A model generated the notes under the pieces. It was not told the origin of the DNA, did not search any database, and saw only the letters and a list, made by a program, of their open reading frames with translations. Source: Trogon surrucura (Eukaryota > Chordata > Aves > Trogoniformes > Trogonidae). From it: DNA of 64,000 nt. Position numbers and translations under genes: made by a program. Positions 1 to 12,800 of this stretch are shown here, one piece after another (position 1 is the first letter of the stretch; every line of letters begins with the position of its first letter). The stretch lies in the NCBI GenBank assembly GCA_020746105.1, contig CM036629.1, forward strand, positions 9,130,001 through 9,194,000. Reading direction: 5' to 3'.

Positions 1-3000
1 TCAACCTAAACAATATTTTATTATGCTTTATGAAAGTTAAAAACTTCTCATCCTTCTAACGCTCTGCAGAGGACGCAGATTATTGTTAGCTCAAGGATAA
101 AATTTGACCGTCCTGTCATTTCTGTCAGAAAACAAATGCACTCACAAATGAAGTTGCGAAGGAAACTGATTTTGTTCGATGGCAGCAGAGACTGTGTTTA
201 GGAGCGTGCCTGTTTAGAACCTCGCGAAGGCACCGGGGGTGGGTACTTAGGAGGCAGCTGTGGAGCAGAAGCCCACGGTGGTTGGTGCCACTGGCCTGTG
301 TGGGGATGCTGCTTGGTACAGGGCTGCAGGTGGGCATGATTTTTGGCACGTCGATGCTAAAATGTAGACAACCCATAGTTTTGGAGAGTGGCAGGTGCAC
401 TGTGAGTTCTCTCTGTCTCTTGTTACTGTTTCTAAATTTTGGGGTGGCAGTGGACTGATCTTAACATTGCAGTCTAATATGTATTATCCTTGAGCAGGGT
501 CAAAAACCACAACCCAGAACCTCTGCCAGTGATGAAAACTGCATTGGAGTTAGACCATTGATTCAAAACTCCACCGCAGAGGTTCATCACCAGCTTTCCA
601 TTTCTTCATGTTGTATCACTGGCCAGCTGGTGTTTTTGCAAAATTTTTTACATGACTGAATTCCTCAATGCACTTAAAGGTGAGCTAAAAATAAGGGCTT
701 CACAGGCATGGCAGTGTATCACTTCACCAGAAATGCAAACGTCTGCAAGGGCTGATAATAAACATAGATTGAATGACAAATAATGTAGTTAAACACATTT
801 TTGCTTTGGACAAAGAGCATTGAAGTCCATAGGAGTTTTGACTGTTCACGCATATCATGTCGAGATGTGATTAGCGGATGAACAGATGTGAAACTGGAAG
901 CTCAGGTGCAGTCTTGGTGAAAAGACAGCCTTTGGGTTTCAGATCGTTGTAACACGTGGGGGCTTGGAAGGATCGCAGCATGTGGCCTCGTGGCCTTGCT
1001 CTTTTCAGCCCCAAAGCCTGCGCTGCTGTCTGTCTGCCCACAGCAAAGCAGGGAATTGCAGGCGGTCAGCTGGCTGCTGAGTAACTTGGTGTGCGTTGGC
1101 CGGATTGGGCCGCCAGCTCCAAATTATCTACACCGAGTCCCAACCGCTCGCTGTGTGCCCGCAGCACATATCCTTCAGCTTCATTTCAGGGTTCGAACTC
1201 TAGTCTAAGCAATTGCCTTTCCTTTCCTTTCCTAGATACAATATGGATGAGGAATGGCAGATGGCTGTTGGTTTGTAACTCTGTGCGCTTATGAATTGCA
1301 CGGGGCTGGAGGGTGCGTTGTGTGCCGGGCTGGTGGGAGGCTGAGGAGGAGGAGGAAGCCGGTGGTGAAAAGGGGCCACGTGCAGGTGGACCCAGGGCGT
1401 CCATCCTGCCCGTGCTGCACAGGAGGGTACACGTTCTTTGGGGTTTTTTAGAAATAGGTTAATATTATAATGGTAGATGGTTCGTTTTGATGAGTTTTGA
1501 AATGAAGCCCTCATCGCGGCTCTTTGAAGGGAAGCAGTTGACCCTAAAGATTCTGCTTTTTTTGTGAACAAAAGGGCTGTGGTCATATTTTTCTTTGCGT
1601 GATCTCTATAAGGGGTCATTTTAAGGATGCAGGAAGCACACTTGCAGAAGACAGGAGCAGGGTTTTTTCTCCAGTAAAATATTCAGCCAGTGCTCTTTGT
1701 CTCTCCCTGAGAACATTGAAGGATCCAGGAGCATTAAGTGAGCCACAGATGCCAAACCCGGGGAAAAAAAAAAAGAAACAAACTATATTTTCTGCTCATC
1801 TGTGGAGTGAGGATAACACAGGCCCAGAAGCACACGTTGTGAAGCAATTTCAGTCGTAGCTGAGTGCTTGTTTTCCCCTGGAGCACAGACTGTAAAAACC
1901 TTAAAAACCCTGCTTTCTATTTCCTTAATATTCTAGTATTCTAGTTTTGAAGATGATACTGTGATGAAGAAAGGAAGAGGAATGTCCTTTTTAAAGCTCT
2001 ACTCCCTGCTTATAATTAGAAGATTTGGGCAGCCTGAAATAGGAGAACCATGCGCTAGGTTTTCACACCTATTTGTAATGCATAGATAAATATTTCAGTT
2101 AGCGAGGAGGAGAGATGAACACAATAGCTAGTATTTTAATCTGTTACACCCAGAGTAAAACCGGAGTAACTCCATCGTTCAGAAGTCAGCATTGTCAGTC
2201 TGAGTTTCTCTCTCTGTAACTGAGATGGGAATCTGGCCCACTCTCTGCAACAGACTGCAAAGAGCTTTTTACCTTTAAATCTATCGCATTTAAATTACAT
2301 GGGGCCACAACGTGTCACCTACATCCTTGACTATTTTAATACAAAAATATAGTTTAAATCTCCTTGGATTTGCTGGTCATCCTGGGATTTCTAAAGATAC
2401 TGTTAGGCTGTAAGAGATAATGAATAGCAACAAAGAAGAAATAGTCTATATGCAGTTTTTCTGTGTTAGAATAAATAACTTGATTGCAGTGTAGTTTGAT
2501 GCAGCATGTTACTAGCAGCCACACCTGTGGGTGCACGTAGCCCCTGCTCCTGGGACACGAGGGCATCTCCTCCCACGCCGCCGCAGGCTTACGGGAAGCG
2601 CTTCCTTTGGACGCAAATTTGTGAACGTTCAGCCTGTGGCCAGAGTAGTGCCTCTCAGTGTGGTTTATTTTTCTATTTCTATTGCATCTTGATTGCTTGC
2701 GCTCTTTACTAAAGCATAAGGAGGGCTAACAACAAATAGTGGTAAAGACAAATTAGAGATATTTGGCTCTCTTAGTGGGTCATCTCCCGGGTGAGTTAAG
2801 CAAGGGCAGGGTACGGAGGCTCCATCTGCAGAGGCCAGCGCTGCCGCTCCTCCATCTGCTGGGTGGACACCGGCCTCGGCTCGCTGCACAACAGACGAAA
2901 CACGTACAAGCAGATTTTTCCAGACCAACCGAAATGAATTTGACTAACCAACAAATGGTTCGCTCAGCTGACGGGGAGGGGGCAGCCTGCAGATCTATAG

Positions 3001-3307
3001 GCTGGGTGACCGTAGATAATTCATGCAACAACCCAGTGCCTTGCTTAACTCAACTGTAAAATTGGGTAAAAATAGCACATCGCTTACAATGAGGTGTTGC
3101 ATCTTGGCCAGTGATGTTCTCTGGGCAGAGCAGACTGACCCTCTTAACAAACGGGAGCAGAAACGCTGCTGTGGCACTGCGGACCCCTCGGCTGACAATA
3201 CAGGGTGTTTTTTTTTGAAGCTATTATCCAAAGTTGTAAACTCTTTCAAAAAATCTGTTTAAAATATATTTCTTTTTCCCAACAATATAGCTAGATATTT
3301 ATGATTT

Positions 3308-3326
3308 GGGGGGGGGGGGGGGGGGG
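3308..3326 (+). repeat. G19 homopolymer
   Basis: Nineteen consecutive G residues are followed by CGGGG. A G tract this long is uncommon, is prone to slippage and sequencing error, and can form a G-quadruplex. The exact length in the genome should be treated as uncertain. Confidence 0.9.
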
Positions 3327-4045
3327 CGGGGATAAAATCCTGATCCCATCAAAGTCACCTGGAAGAGCTTAGTGCAGCTAAGACTTAATTTGGAGGGCTA
3401 CAGAGACACTATCTAAAGTTTTTCTTTTCCACGGCAGATCCTCATGTTCATAGAAATAAGTGCCTTGCCACACCTGCTTCAGGCTTGCAGGGAACCTCAG
3501 TGTGAAATCAAGTGGACAAAGATGAGTATACGTATATTTGCAGGTTGTTTTAAAAAAGGTTCAGAGAAGTCTGTGAGCGTGGGGGGAAGACATGGATCAA
3601 CTCATCATGTTCCTGATTGCTGTCATTAAAATTCCTGTTGAGAATAAATGTTTGTCCAACTCTAGTAACAATGGTATGGAAAGAAATGGTAAAAAGTGGG
3701 AAATGGGGAGGAAAGTTTGCTGAATAAATGGCTTATTTAGTGATGAGATATCACAGCACTGTTTCAGTGAGGATTCACCTTTTACTCTGGAGTTTGTACA
3801 GAAAAGTTAACTTGGCAGCTAAATACTAGTTTGGAATCCCTTTAGAATTATTTTACAAAGCAAAAAATTATTCAGTTGTGAAGGTAGCAAAAAGAAGCTA
3901 ATGCTTGTCATAGAAAATCTTTTTTTTTTTCTTTTAAGTGTTAAAAGCAAGTAAACCCCTAGTGATCTTAAATAATTTGCGTAAGTACACTTAGCGCATT
4001 CGCTTCCTCGGGAGTGCTGATTGGGTACCATGTATTAGTCCCTTT

Positions 4046-4077
4046 AAAAAGAAAAAAAAAGAAAGAAAGAAAAGAAG
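4046..4077 (+). repeat. A-rich / (GAAA)n simple repeat
   Basis: This short purine-only tract consists of A runs followed by about four GAAA units. It may be a microsatellite or the decayed A-rich remnant of something older; no flanking duplication was seen. Confidence 0.7.
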
Positions 4078-4394
4078 ATAATGAGAGGCAGGAATGCTAC
4101 CTTCATGATAATTTCCTGGTCTTCTGCTTTCCTAGGAAGTCTGGTGTGTGGGAGCGCTGACCACCTCGATACTCATGCAGATAATAGAGTCACTTAGGAA
4201 ATGAGAGACGGCAAATGGCAATTTGAGGTGGGAGGGATGGCTCCGGCGGTAAATGGCACACATTAGGACAACCTAATCACTTAAATGCAGCCTATTAGTA
4301 AGTTTAGCTGAAGATGTTAAAAGAATCCTTGCAGCCTCTCCGCTGGCATGTTTGGAAGGGAGTTCAGTTATGAGACTATTAAAATGTTATTTTG

Positions 4395-4860
4395 ATAATT
4401 AAGCCCACAGCTGTTGTGAGGGCGTTGGGGGCAGAGGCTGGCGAAGCAGCCGGCTGCACAGCGCAGCGCCAGCGCGGGAGCAGGCAGCGGGGAGGAGGAG
4501 AGAGGAGCGGAACCCCTGGGAGCTTCCCAGCGCGTGGGACGCCTGGAACGGCCACCTCCACCGCAGTGGCCGTGGCTTCCCCGGGGGAAGGTGCGAAGCC
4601 AGGGGTGGCTGCTCCCCTGCTCCGCTGGGGAGTTGGCCTCTGATTTCTGCAGTGGGCAGCTGGAGAGAACACATCTTCCCGGACACGTAGGGTTTTTTGC
4701 CGGATGGAGAGTGACTGCAGTGAGAAGCACCGTTGCTGATGTCAGGGCGGTGGAGCGGAGCGGCGTTAGCCTGTGGGTGGGCAGCAGCACCCGGGTTACA
4801 CCTGGGCCCGGTGTGTCTGCCAGGCCGTGTACTGGGACCAAAAGTACCGTGGCACGGCTG
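4395..4860. other. GC-rich patch in intron
   Basis: GC and CpG density rise sharply over the flanks (repeated GCGCAGCGCCAGCGCGG-type sequence near 4460). Long open frames appear on both strands (up to 178 residues on the minus strand), as expected when stops are depleted by composition. No splice sites, domain or start context favours one of them. It may be a small regulatory CpG cluster. Confidence 0.4.
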
Positions 4861-6189
4861 TAGGGATGTTGTTTAGTGCACGGAGACGTGCGGTGTTGCT
4901 CCATTGCACAACTAATTCTGGTCCTTCATAGATGCTTAACTGGATGGATTCTTTCGGCATTACCAAAACTACTGTCCTGTGTACTTCTGTGAGAATATGC
5001 CTTCAAAGTTCCTTGTTAAAATTAATAGCAAAATTTCTGCTGGTGCTGGAAGTGGAATCAGGTCATGATTACGTTCAGACCGCAGATACCTCTAGCAAAA
5101 CAGAAAAGCAAATGAACACAGCCAAAAGGAGTTTTAGCAGTGTTTTAGCAGGCTCTGGTCCCTGGGAATGACCTATGGATTGGTTTAGTCCTTTAAGTGC
5201 TTACTAAGTACGCACTAATAAAACCACAGCCAATTTCACTGTGACAGCTGATCTAAAGACTTCTGCAAGCATATAGGTTGTTTTTGTATTTTATCTGTAC
5301 TACTACAGAGCAAAATGTATATTGTGCTATATGCATAGACAAATAGTTTATCTGTGCTGCCCTAATCTCCTCTTCTGAGTTAAAATTAGGATGATTTACA
5401 GTGTTTATCCATATTGAGCAGGATATAATTGCCCAAATTAAGGCTGTCCATCAGGACAACTGGTAAATTCAATCTCTTGTCTGTGTGTGTCAGCGGTAAC
5501 CTTTCCACAATTGCTCCTCTGCTCGTACTGCAATGTCAGTTGTGGTCCCTCGTTGACTCCCTGCCTGCACATGCTCACTGAATACAGAATCAGAAAACAG
5601 TGCATGGGGTTTTGTAAAATAGACCACAAAACCAGAATGTAAAATGGAGGAAATTAGCCTTCTGATGAAAAGGGGAATAAAACCCAAGTACAGCTCCTGC
5701 CCCCGGTGTCAGAAATTGTTGCTGTTGCATAATCCTTTCAACTTTTCAGCCATCTTCTGCTTCCCGTGATCGCAAAAGTATCTTTAGTAATATTTGTCTT
5801 CTTTCTCAATTGATACATCCCTGAAGAGGGCCAACTTCTAAAATATTATGTATAACATTAACAACATACCTATATTCAATTACTTGTGAACCCAGTTTTT
5901 AATTACCAGCTGTTTTACATATAACTACAACTGCCATCAGTGTTGATCTTTATTTACATCCAAATAACATTTACTTTTTTAGAAGATGCAGCAAAATAAA
6001 GGAAAGAGGCCTTTAAAGTCTCGCCAGAACAGACAGGTATAACTTCACCTTCCTGGGAGGTCCATGCTGAAAATTAACTGATAGTTTCTGCTCTAGCTGT
6101 GAGTGATCCATATTAAAAAGCATTCTGTAATCGGGTTATATACTTTGAAGTACATTCAGCATTTCTGTATTTGATATTTTCACACAGCA

Positions 6190-6738
6190 TGTGCTAGTTT
6201 TGGCTGGGATGGAGTTAATTTTCTTCACAATGGCTGGGTTTTGGGTTGGCGCTGGAAGCAGTGTTGGTAATTTAGGGATGTTCTAGTTATTGCTGAGCAG
6301 TGCTTACCCAGGGTCAAGGCCTTTTCTGCTCCTCACCCCGCCCGACCAGTGAGTAGGCTGAGGGTGCACAAGGAGTTGGGATGGCACACAGTGGCACCGC
6401 TGACCCCAGGTGACCAAAGAGGCATTCCAGATGTCATGCTCAGCAGATAAAGCTGGGGCTGAGTGATGATGTTTGTCTTCCCAAGTCACCGTTGCGTGTG
6501 ATGGATCCCTGCCGTCCTGGAGATGGCTGAACACCTGCCTGCCCATGGAAATGGTGAATGAATTCCTTGTTTTGCTTTGCTTGCACATACGGATTTTGCT
6601 TTGCCTGTTAAACTGTCTTTATCTCTACCAAGGAGTTTTCTCACTTTTACCCCTCTGATTCTCTCACCCATCCCACCAGGAGGGCCTGAGCGATTGGCTG
6701 TATGGGGCTTAGTTGCTGGCTGGAGTTAAACCACCACA
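6190..6738 (+). mobile_element. Solo LTR of an avian endogenous retrovirus (ERVL-like)
   Basis: This is a single LTR of about 549 bp with no internal retroviral sequence on either side. It begins TGTGCTAG and ends CCACCACA, the TG...CA termini of LTRs. The flanks CAGCA (6185-6189) and CGGCA (6739-6743) look like a 5 bp target-site duplication with one mismatch, which suits ERVL-class insertions. A TATA-like AGATAAAGC lies near 6446, and an ATTAAACTGTC-like poly(A)-signal stretch occurs near 6607 as GTTAAACTGTC in this copy. I recognise the overall sequence as a widespread bird LTR type. It is an old, decayed copy left by LTR-LTR recombination, lying in the sense orientation of the host gene. 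Confidence 0.85.
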
Positions 6739-9144
6739 CGGCACCATAAACATCCTCTGCTCTGTGCAAAGCACGTCAGATGAGCCTGTCGCTTCCCTTG
6801 GGCATCCGGAGTAGGCGGGACACTGAGTGCAGCGTGTGAAGGTGCAGAGCTGTGCTGGGTTTGCAGAGGTTTGCAGAAGGTGATGGAGAGCTTTGCACAG
6901 GCAGCATCGAGTGCCTACAAGTACAGCAGTAGGTGTGAGGGCTGGTGACCCATCCTGGGGTCTTTTACCCTGATTTTTTTACAGGTTTGATTTCCTCCGC
7001 TTCAGTGCGGTTATTTTTTTTGCCAAGGACTAGTGGTAGTAGGATCCAATCCAAGTGCTAAAGAAGTTAAGCTGAAACCTGGTAACAACATACACAATTG
7101 TGGCCAAGATGTGCTTTAGGAAGAAATTGCACCTCTGAAGTTTAGAAGAATCTGATCTTGAAATATGTGAGGCAGAAAAATTCCAGGAAAGGATTTCTAG
7201 TTTGGAGTATCTTGGAATTAGAGCCACAGGACAGCGAAGTGGTCTTAGTGTGAGCACCTTGACCCCATCAGGGACTGCAAAGCCAAGATGTGAGGAGACC
7301 GAAGCAAAGGAAAATGTTAAGGCAGGGAGGTGGTTACACCATGGATCAGGGATTTCATGGTCGAGATGAATTGGAAAGGATAGATTTTTGTTGAGGAACG
7401 AGAGGGCTTAACACTACAATAGTATGTTATTACAAGTCTGTTGAACTTGTTTTTGCTTTAGGGTGTTTTGATTCCTGAAAAGCGAATTAATTACATAGTA
7501 ACTCTGAAATCCCGGCTTCCTTACCACTAGGAAAAGGTTACCCTTCCCTTGTGGCTATTTCTTATTACCACCTTGTGATGATAAAGTATTTGGCATGTGA
7601 AAGTCGGATGCTTTGGAGATTACTACACAAGTTATTAGCCTATCTACGTACATGAAGTATTTATAATGATATTAATGTCTTTCACTGTTCAACCTTTGTA
7701 ACAGGGAGCATCACTTGACAATTGAGAGGAGATGCATCCTTTTCCCAGAGCCAAGTCCAAAACGTGACCTTCCAGCAACCTTGCAAACAGACACCTTCAC
7801 ACACATGGGCCACAAATGTGTTGTGCATTATAACACCTAGGTAGGCACTCACCCACTCTGATTTCTGTTGCTGTTGTTCCAAGGAGAGAGAAGTGGGAGA
7901 TGAGCCCAGAAAAAATATGAAGATTTTTTAGGGAAAAAACCCTCTAGGACAGCAATAGCATTGGGGCAGGAGACCTAAAGGTAGTGAGTATTGTCAAGAA
8001 AAGAAATGAAATGTTCACATTAGATCTATTTCCTCTGAAAAAGAATATTAAATGTCCTTTAGGCAGCACTTCAAAAGTACCTTTTTCTTTTTCCAGATGC
8101 TGTAAGTAAAAGCCATTCCTTTGGTACCTAAGTTAAGAAACACCTTTCTCCATGTTAATTAAAAGCTATAGCTCACCAGGGCTGCCAAGTGCCTAGGTCT
8201 TGGTGACTTCTGGGGATTTCAGGAAGAATCCTGGTCAGAAGTGCTGGAGCACCTTTGGAGTAGTGACTTAGGTAACAAATGTCTCCTTTATTGCCTTTTT
8301 TAGGGCTTTAGTTCTGAAGGGGATGCCGTCATAGGTTGCTCATGTACTAGCTGGTGGCAATTAATTTTGAGTTAGATAACTTGTCCTATTTATTGTGTCC
8401 ATAGATGCAACAATTATATCTTTATAATTTTTTTACAGGGGGTGTGTGTGTGCATATGTACACATATACCTCTACAGCACACGCACCCCTCTGGTGTACA
8501 AGTCCTCAGCCCTGTGTGTTCGTTCTGCAGAGGCAGTGGTGCCTTTTGGAGGGAGGAGAGCTAACCACGTTTTCGGGCTCCACCCTTGGCCGTGACCCCT
8601 TGCACTGCCTGAAGCCATTCGTCGTCCAGTCCAGTGTGCTGTGTGCGCTGCTTTTGGTGCAGTTTCATGGCAATTGTGCTTTGTGACACAAAGCAATTCT
8701 TCAGTGAAATAGCAGCCAAATATATGTTGAGTTTCTTGGTTGTTTTTCAACTTTTCTTTATTTAGGCTGGTATTTTAAAAGAGTTGAAATGATGTGCGGA
8801 GTCTCGTCAGCCTCACCATACGCTGAGGCCGTGTCCGTGTCCTTGCGGTGGAGGATGGCGTCAGTCCGTGGCAGGAGGCAGAGCCTGCCTGAGGACCTGG
8901 CTTGGCGATTCCCCTGAGGCTTGTCCTGCAGGGACAGGACGTGCAGGAGGACATCTCAGTCTAGAAATGTCCCTGAAATTGTCTTGGCACCTGAAGACCT
9001 GCAGGGATTTGACACAAGCTCAGCTCCTGTACTGCCCTTGGATCTCTCCAGGTCCAAGCCTGGTTTATTTATGCAAACAGAAATGACGTGCTGGAGAAAC
9101 ATGAACGGGTTTTTGTGCAATTTAGAAAATAATTTTAACATAAC

Positions 9145-9146
<2 letters not shown>

Positions 9147-9176
<30 letters not shown>
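9147..9176 (+). repeat. T30 homopolymer
   Basis: There are thirty uninterrupted T residues. Read on the minus strand this is an A30 tail, but the sequence on its tail-bearing side was not recognised as a retrocopy and no target-site duplication was seen. Confidence 0.9.
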
Positions 9177-9714
9177 CCCAGGGAAATGCAAACAGTTTGC
9201 CCCCAAATCTCAAGAGCCAGACTTTGTAGTGTCAAGGATTTCTTCTGTCAGGTGTCTAGTTTTGAAAATGCCTAGAGTAGAGATCTCTGGTTATCTGGTG
9301 TATTTGAATTGCTGAAAGTCCCATCCTGCAAACTGCTGACTGAGCTTGGATGAAGCTAAATTTGGGTAATGAAAGATGACCCACTGTAAAGAAAATGCTG
9401 GGAATGGTTCTTCTGTTCACCTCTCTGTAAGATTCTCAACAAGATGTTTCCATTTTTAATTCTCCTTATGCATCTGTGAGATGAAACGTTAAATTTTAGC
9501 TCAGAGATTTGTTTCTCCTTTTCTCTTCCCCCCCCCCAGTACTTAGGTGTGCATTTTCTAAGGATCAGTTGCTAGGTTTAAAGAAGCAGAAGCAATTTTC
9601 CTCCCATGCAAGAGATGTCCAAAATTCTCATGCCTTCTCTAAGCTACAGCAGAATAATGGGAGGCTGGTGGTAGTGTTGTGCTGCCATTAGCTTCGCTGC
9701 TCGGTAGCTGCACA

Positions 9715-9865
9715 TCAGCACAGTAATCATTTTCAGATTTACAAGCATTAAATATTTTAATTTAATGCCTTGGCTCTCTTGTAATTCATGCACTTAATTA
9801 TATGATAATTACTCAAATGAAAGAGATACAGCTGCTGTTGTATCAATTCTTCTAGGAATCTGAGA
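9715..9865. promoter_or_regulatory. Candidate conserved non-coding element (AT-rich, homeodomain-type motifs)
   Basis: A low-CpG AT-rich block carries several TTAAT/ATTAAT/TAATTA-like homeodomain core motifs and a CAGCTG E-box (about 9830). It has the texture of vertebrate developmental enhancers, which are plentiful around ZNF423/ZNF521. Conservation could not be tested here. Confidence 0.3.
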
Positions 9866-12800
9866 TTTTGGAATTAGCCTTTGATTTCAGGGTGGGTTTT
9901 TTTCCTGGCCCTTTCCAAAAGCTGGTGGGCACTTAAAGGTAATATTTTTGAGTGGAATAGAGGCGAGTTTCAGGTAATGTTACCATCCTAGCTTCTTTTG
10001 CTGGAGAGGTGTACATTTGGCAGCTGAGGGACTGGACATGGCGCTGGCTGTTTTTACTGCTCCTTGTGGATTATAGTCATTAAAACGGAGGAGCTAAAGC
10101 AAAACTTCCCCAGCGCAGGACCCTGCTCCATTACAGATGGCTGCGGAAGGAAGTAAACTGCAGGAAAGAGGTGTGTGTGTTTGTGTACATGTGCACATAA
10201 CTGTATAGAATTTAATACCTTCATAATGGGCCAGTTGGCCAGTCTGCAAGCACTGCACAATGAAATCACACAATAAAGTCAAGCATAAAGGTTCAACCAG
10301 GCCAAACAGACCACCAGCTGGAACAAAAGGATCTGGCACAAAGGCAAACCCAAGTGACCTCAGCAGAGAAGGGCAATTAACACACAGGGTGAGGAAGAAA
10401 AGAAGTTAGCAAAATAAGTTAACAAAAAAAGCAAAGTCGCTTCAAAGAAGGGGCCCCCTAGAATCCGTGGAGGATAACGCTGCCAAAATACACGGTACAT
10501 CCATGAGGACCATGCAGCTGCCATCCCAGGGCTGCAGCACCTCCTCTGCAGGATAAGCGCTCATTCTGGGCGTCCTGAAGCAGGTAATGCCCCAGACTCC
10601 TGCCTGGCTTCTGCTTTCTAGCCTGCAGTGGCTCTGTGCTTAACTACTTAAGGTATGTAGCAACAGGCTTTTTCTTACGAGAAGCAGTAACTATAAGACA
10701 GTGGAACAAGTCTTCAGATATTTCGTATCTTGATTGTAGTGTATGTTTCCACTTCTCAAAAGTGGAAAATTAGCATGGGAGTACTTTTTGGTTAGGAGAT
10801 GTGCTTGTGAAAGCCTCCATCAACCTATTGGGAATTTAAATTACTTAAGACCTTTGAAAACTGTTCCACATATGTGTGCAGCTTGCTCTGCAGGGATGTT
10901 AGTACCACATCCCTGCAAGCCTCTGCTGAGTAGGGTCAGGGAAGAGGGCCATGCTCTACTCTCTGCCAATACTCTAACCCTTCCACACTGAGCCCCTTGC
11001 AGTGTATCAGGAAAGGAGGAGCAGTTTCAGGGCTTGTGCATAGAAAGGAGAGAGACGTGCTTGTGGGCAGGTGGGAGAGGGGCCGTTCCCCGCCGTGGGG
11101 TTGGTGGAGCTCTCTGGAATCGCCATCTGCAGAGCTCTGCATCCGTATTTTAATTTCTGGTGGTTTGCTGCTGCCCTGTCTTCTAGCCCCAAGTTGATTA
11201 AAATGTTAGGTGAGCCTTTGGCGCCAAACCGCGAGACCTGTCCCACTTGAAGCAGGGAGTAGCAGCCGTGGGGCCGGTGCGGCGTCCCCGCAGCAGAGAG
11301 GCTCTTGCTGAGCCCGAGCTCCTGGGCAGGCGCAGGGCAGCGGGCATGGTCAGCTCAGCACCGGTGCCTGCTGTGCTTTTTGAGAGGGGGAGGTTCTTTG
11401 CTGCCTGTTTACTGAAAAATAGAGAAAGCAAGAGACTTTTTAACAGCTACCACTGTAAAGTTTTATGAAAACACGTTGCAGCCATATTTTAAGTTTTTTG
11501 GTGGTGGTGGTTGTTGACATGTGAGATTATGCTTAATCCCTCAGGGACTCAGGATATTTTGTAAGAATTGTAAGTGTAAATATTTGGCAATAGTTCCATA
11601 TCCGTCCTCTCAGAGTCCCACTGGAATAGATGATGACGGGTTACTGTACTGCATGTAGTTTCTGTTGATGGCAGTAGCAGATTTAACACTTCTGCACAGT
11701 TGCATTTTACTTTATGAGTATTTGAAGTTTGTCTTGTGTATGTGAGGTAGTTGCTCTGCAGCATGCTTTCTTGGAAGAGGATGTAATATTTGTTCAGGTT
11801 CTTAAAAGCTGTAAACGAGACAGAGCAAACTATAGGCCAGTTGCTATTGAAAATACACAGAGATGTTTTTAATTGCTGAAGGCATCTACCATAAAGCAGA
11901 AATATTTATTTGCCTGGCTTGTAGTCTGATTGTCTGACTTACAACAAGGCTGAATCCATTCAAACAGTTACTGGAAATTGGTATTTGAACTTGTGAACTC
12001 AGGAAAACTCCTAATCTGCTCAGAGGTCTCTGGCGTGCCCTCGGAGCCCGGCAGACTGTTGTCTCAAGCTTTCCTTTAACTCTCCAGAGACCTTGGTGGC
12101 TGCATTTCTGAGTTCCTGCCTATATGCGAGTTGCACCAAAAGGGTTACAAAATTTTAAACCCTGTGTATGCAGACAATTTTCAGCTAGCTTACAGCAGCT
12201 GCGGAGTCGTGCTGATAGATTAAAAGCAGCTCCCAGCCCCAGAATGAAGTACATTAGAGCTCCTGCTGAGCCGAGCTGGGGTGAGGCCTACACAGCTGTC
12301 ATTTAGGCCAAGTTTCCAACTGAAAACTGAAGAAAAGGATGTAACTTAAAGAAAAGTTATATTTTAAAATAAGGCATCTGGTTATTAATCAGATATAGAC
12401 GGGAGTTCAGTTGTACAGTGGGTTTCAGCCTCAATAGCCTGACACTTGGGAAGGTAGGGAGATAATTTTCAAGGATCAAGAAGAGGCATGTCCAGTCAAA
12501 GGCTGTTACTCAGTGGCACTGTAAAAATAATCCTTTTTTTCTGTGCTTGTCTCTCTCCCTGAAAAATAGATAGAATGTAAGTATTCTTGAACTGTTGCAC
12601 ATCTGAGTGAGAGAGGCTGATCAGCTCACGCAGTTGCTTTTCACTGATACTGACCTCGAAGCGCAGCTGATTCCCCGGGGAATGCGCTCATATAAATCTG
12701 AGGTAGCAGAGGGGAGGTATTTATAAGAACAGAAATCTTTATGGCCTGTCCTCCGTTTCCCGGTACGTCCTTACCAGGGGAGAGGTGAGTCTCCGTTAGC

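Larger units (their letters stand above)
1..6189. other. Intronic block without gene
   Basis: The block is mostly AT-rich unique-looking sequence. It contains a G19 run near 3308, an A/GAAA tract near 4046, and a GC-rich patch at about 4395-4860 that yields overlapping open frames on both strands with no recognisable domain. Nothing in it supports an exon or RNA gene. Confidence 0.6.

Noticed and set aside
4368-4904. 178-residue minus-strand frame
   Set aside because: It is proline/serine/arginine-rich text from a GC-rich patch, with competing frames on the other strand and no recognisable family.
9147-9176. T30 read as the poly(A) tail of a minus-strand processed pseudogene
   Set aside because: No recognisable coding remnant lies on the tail-bearing side and no target-site duplication was seen.
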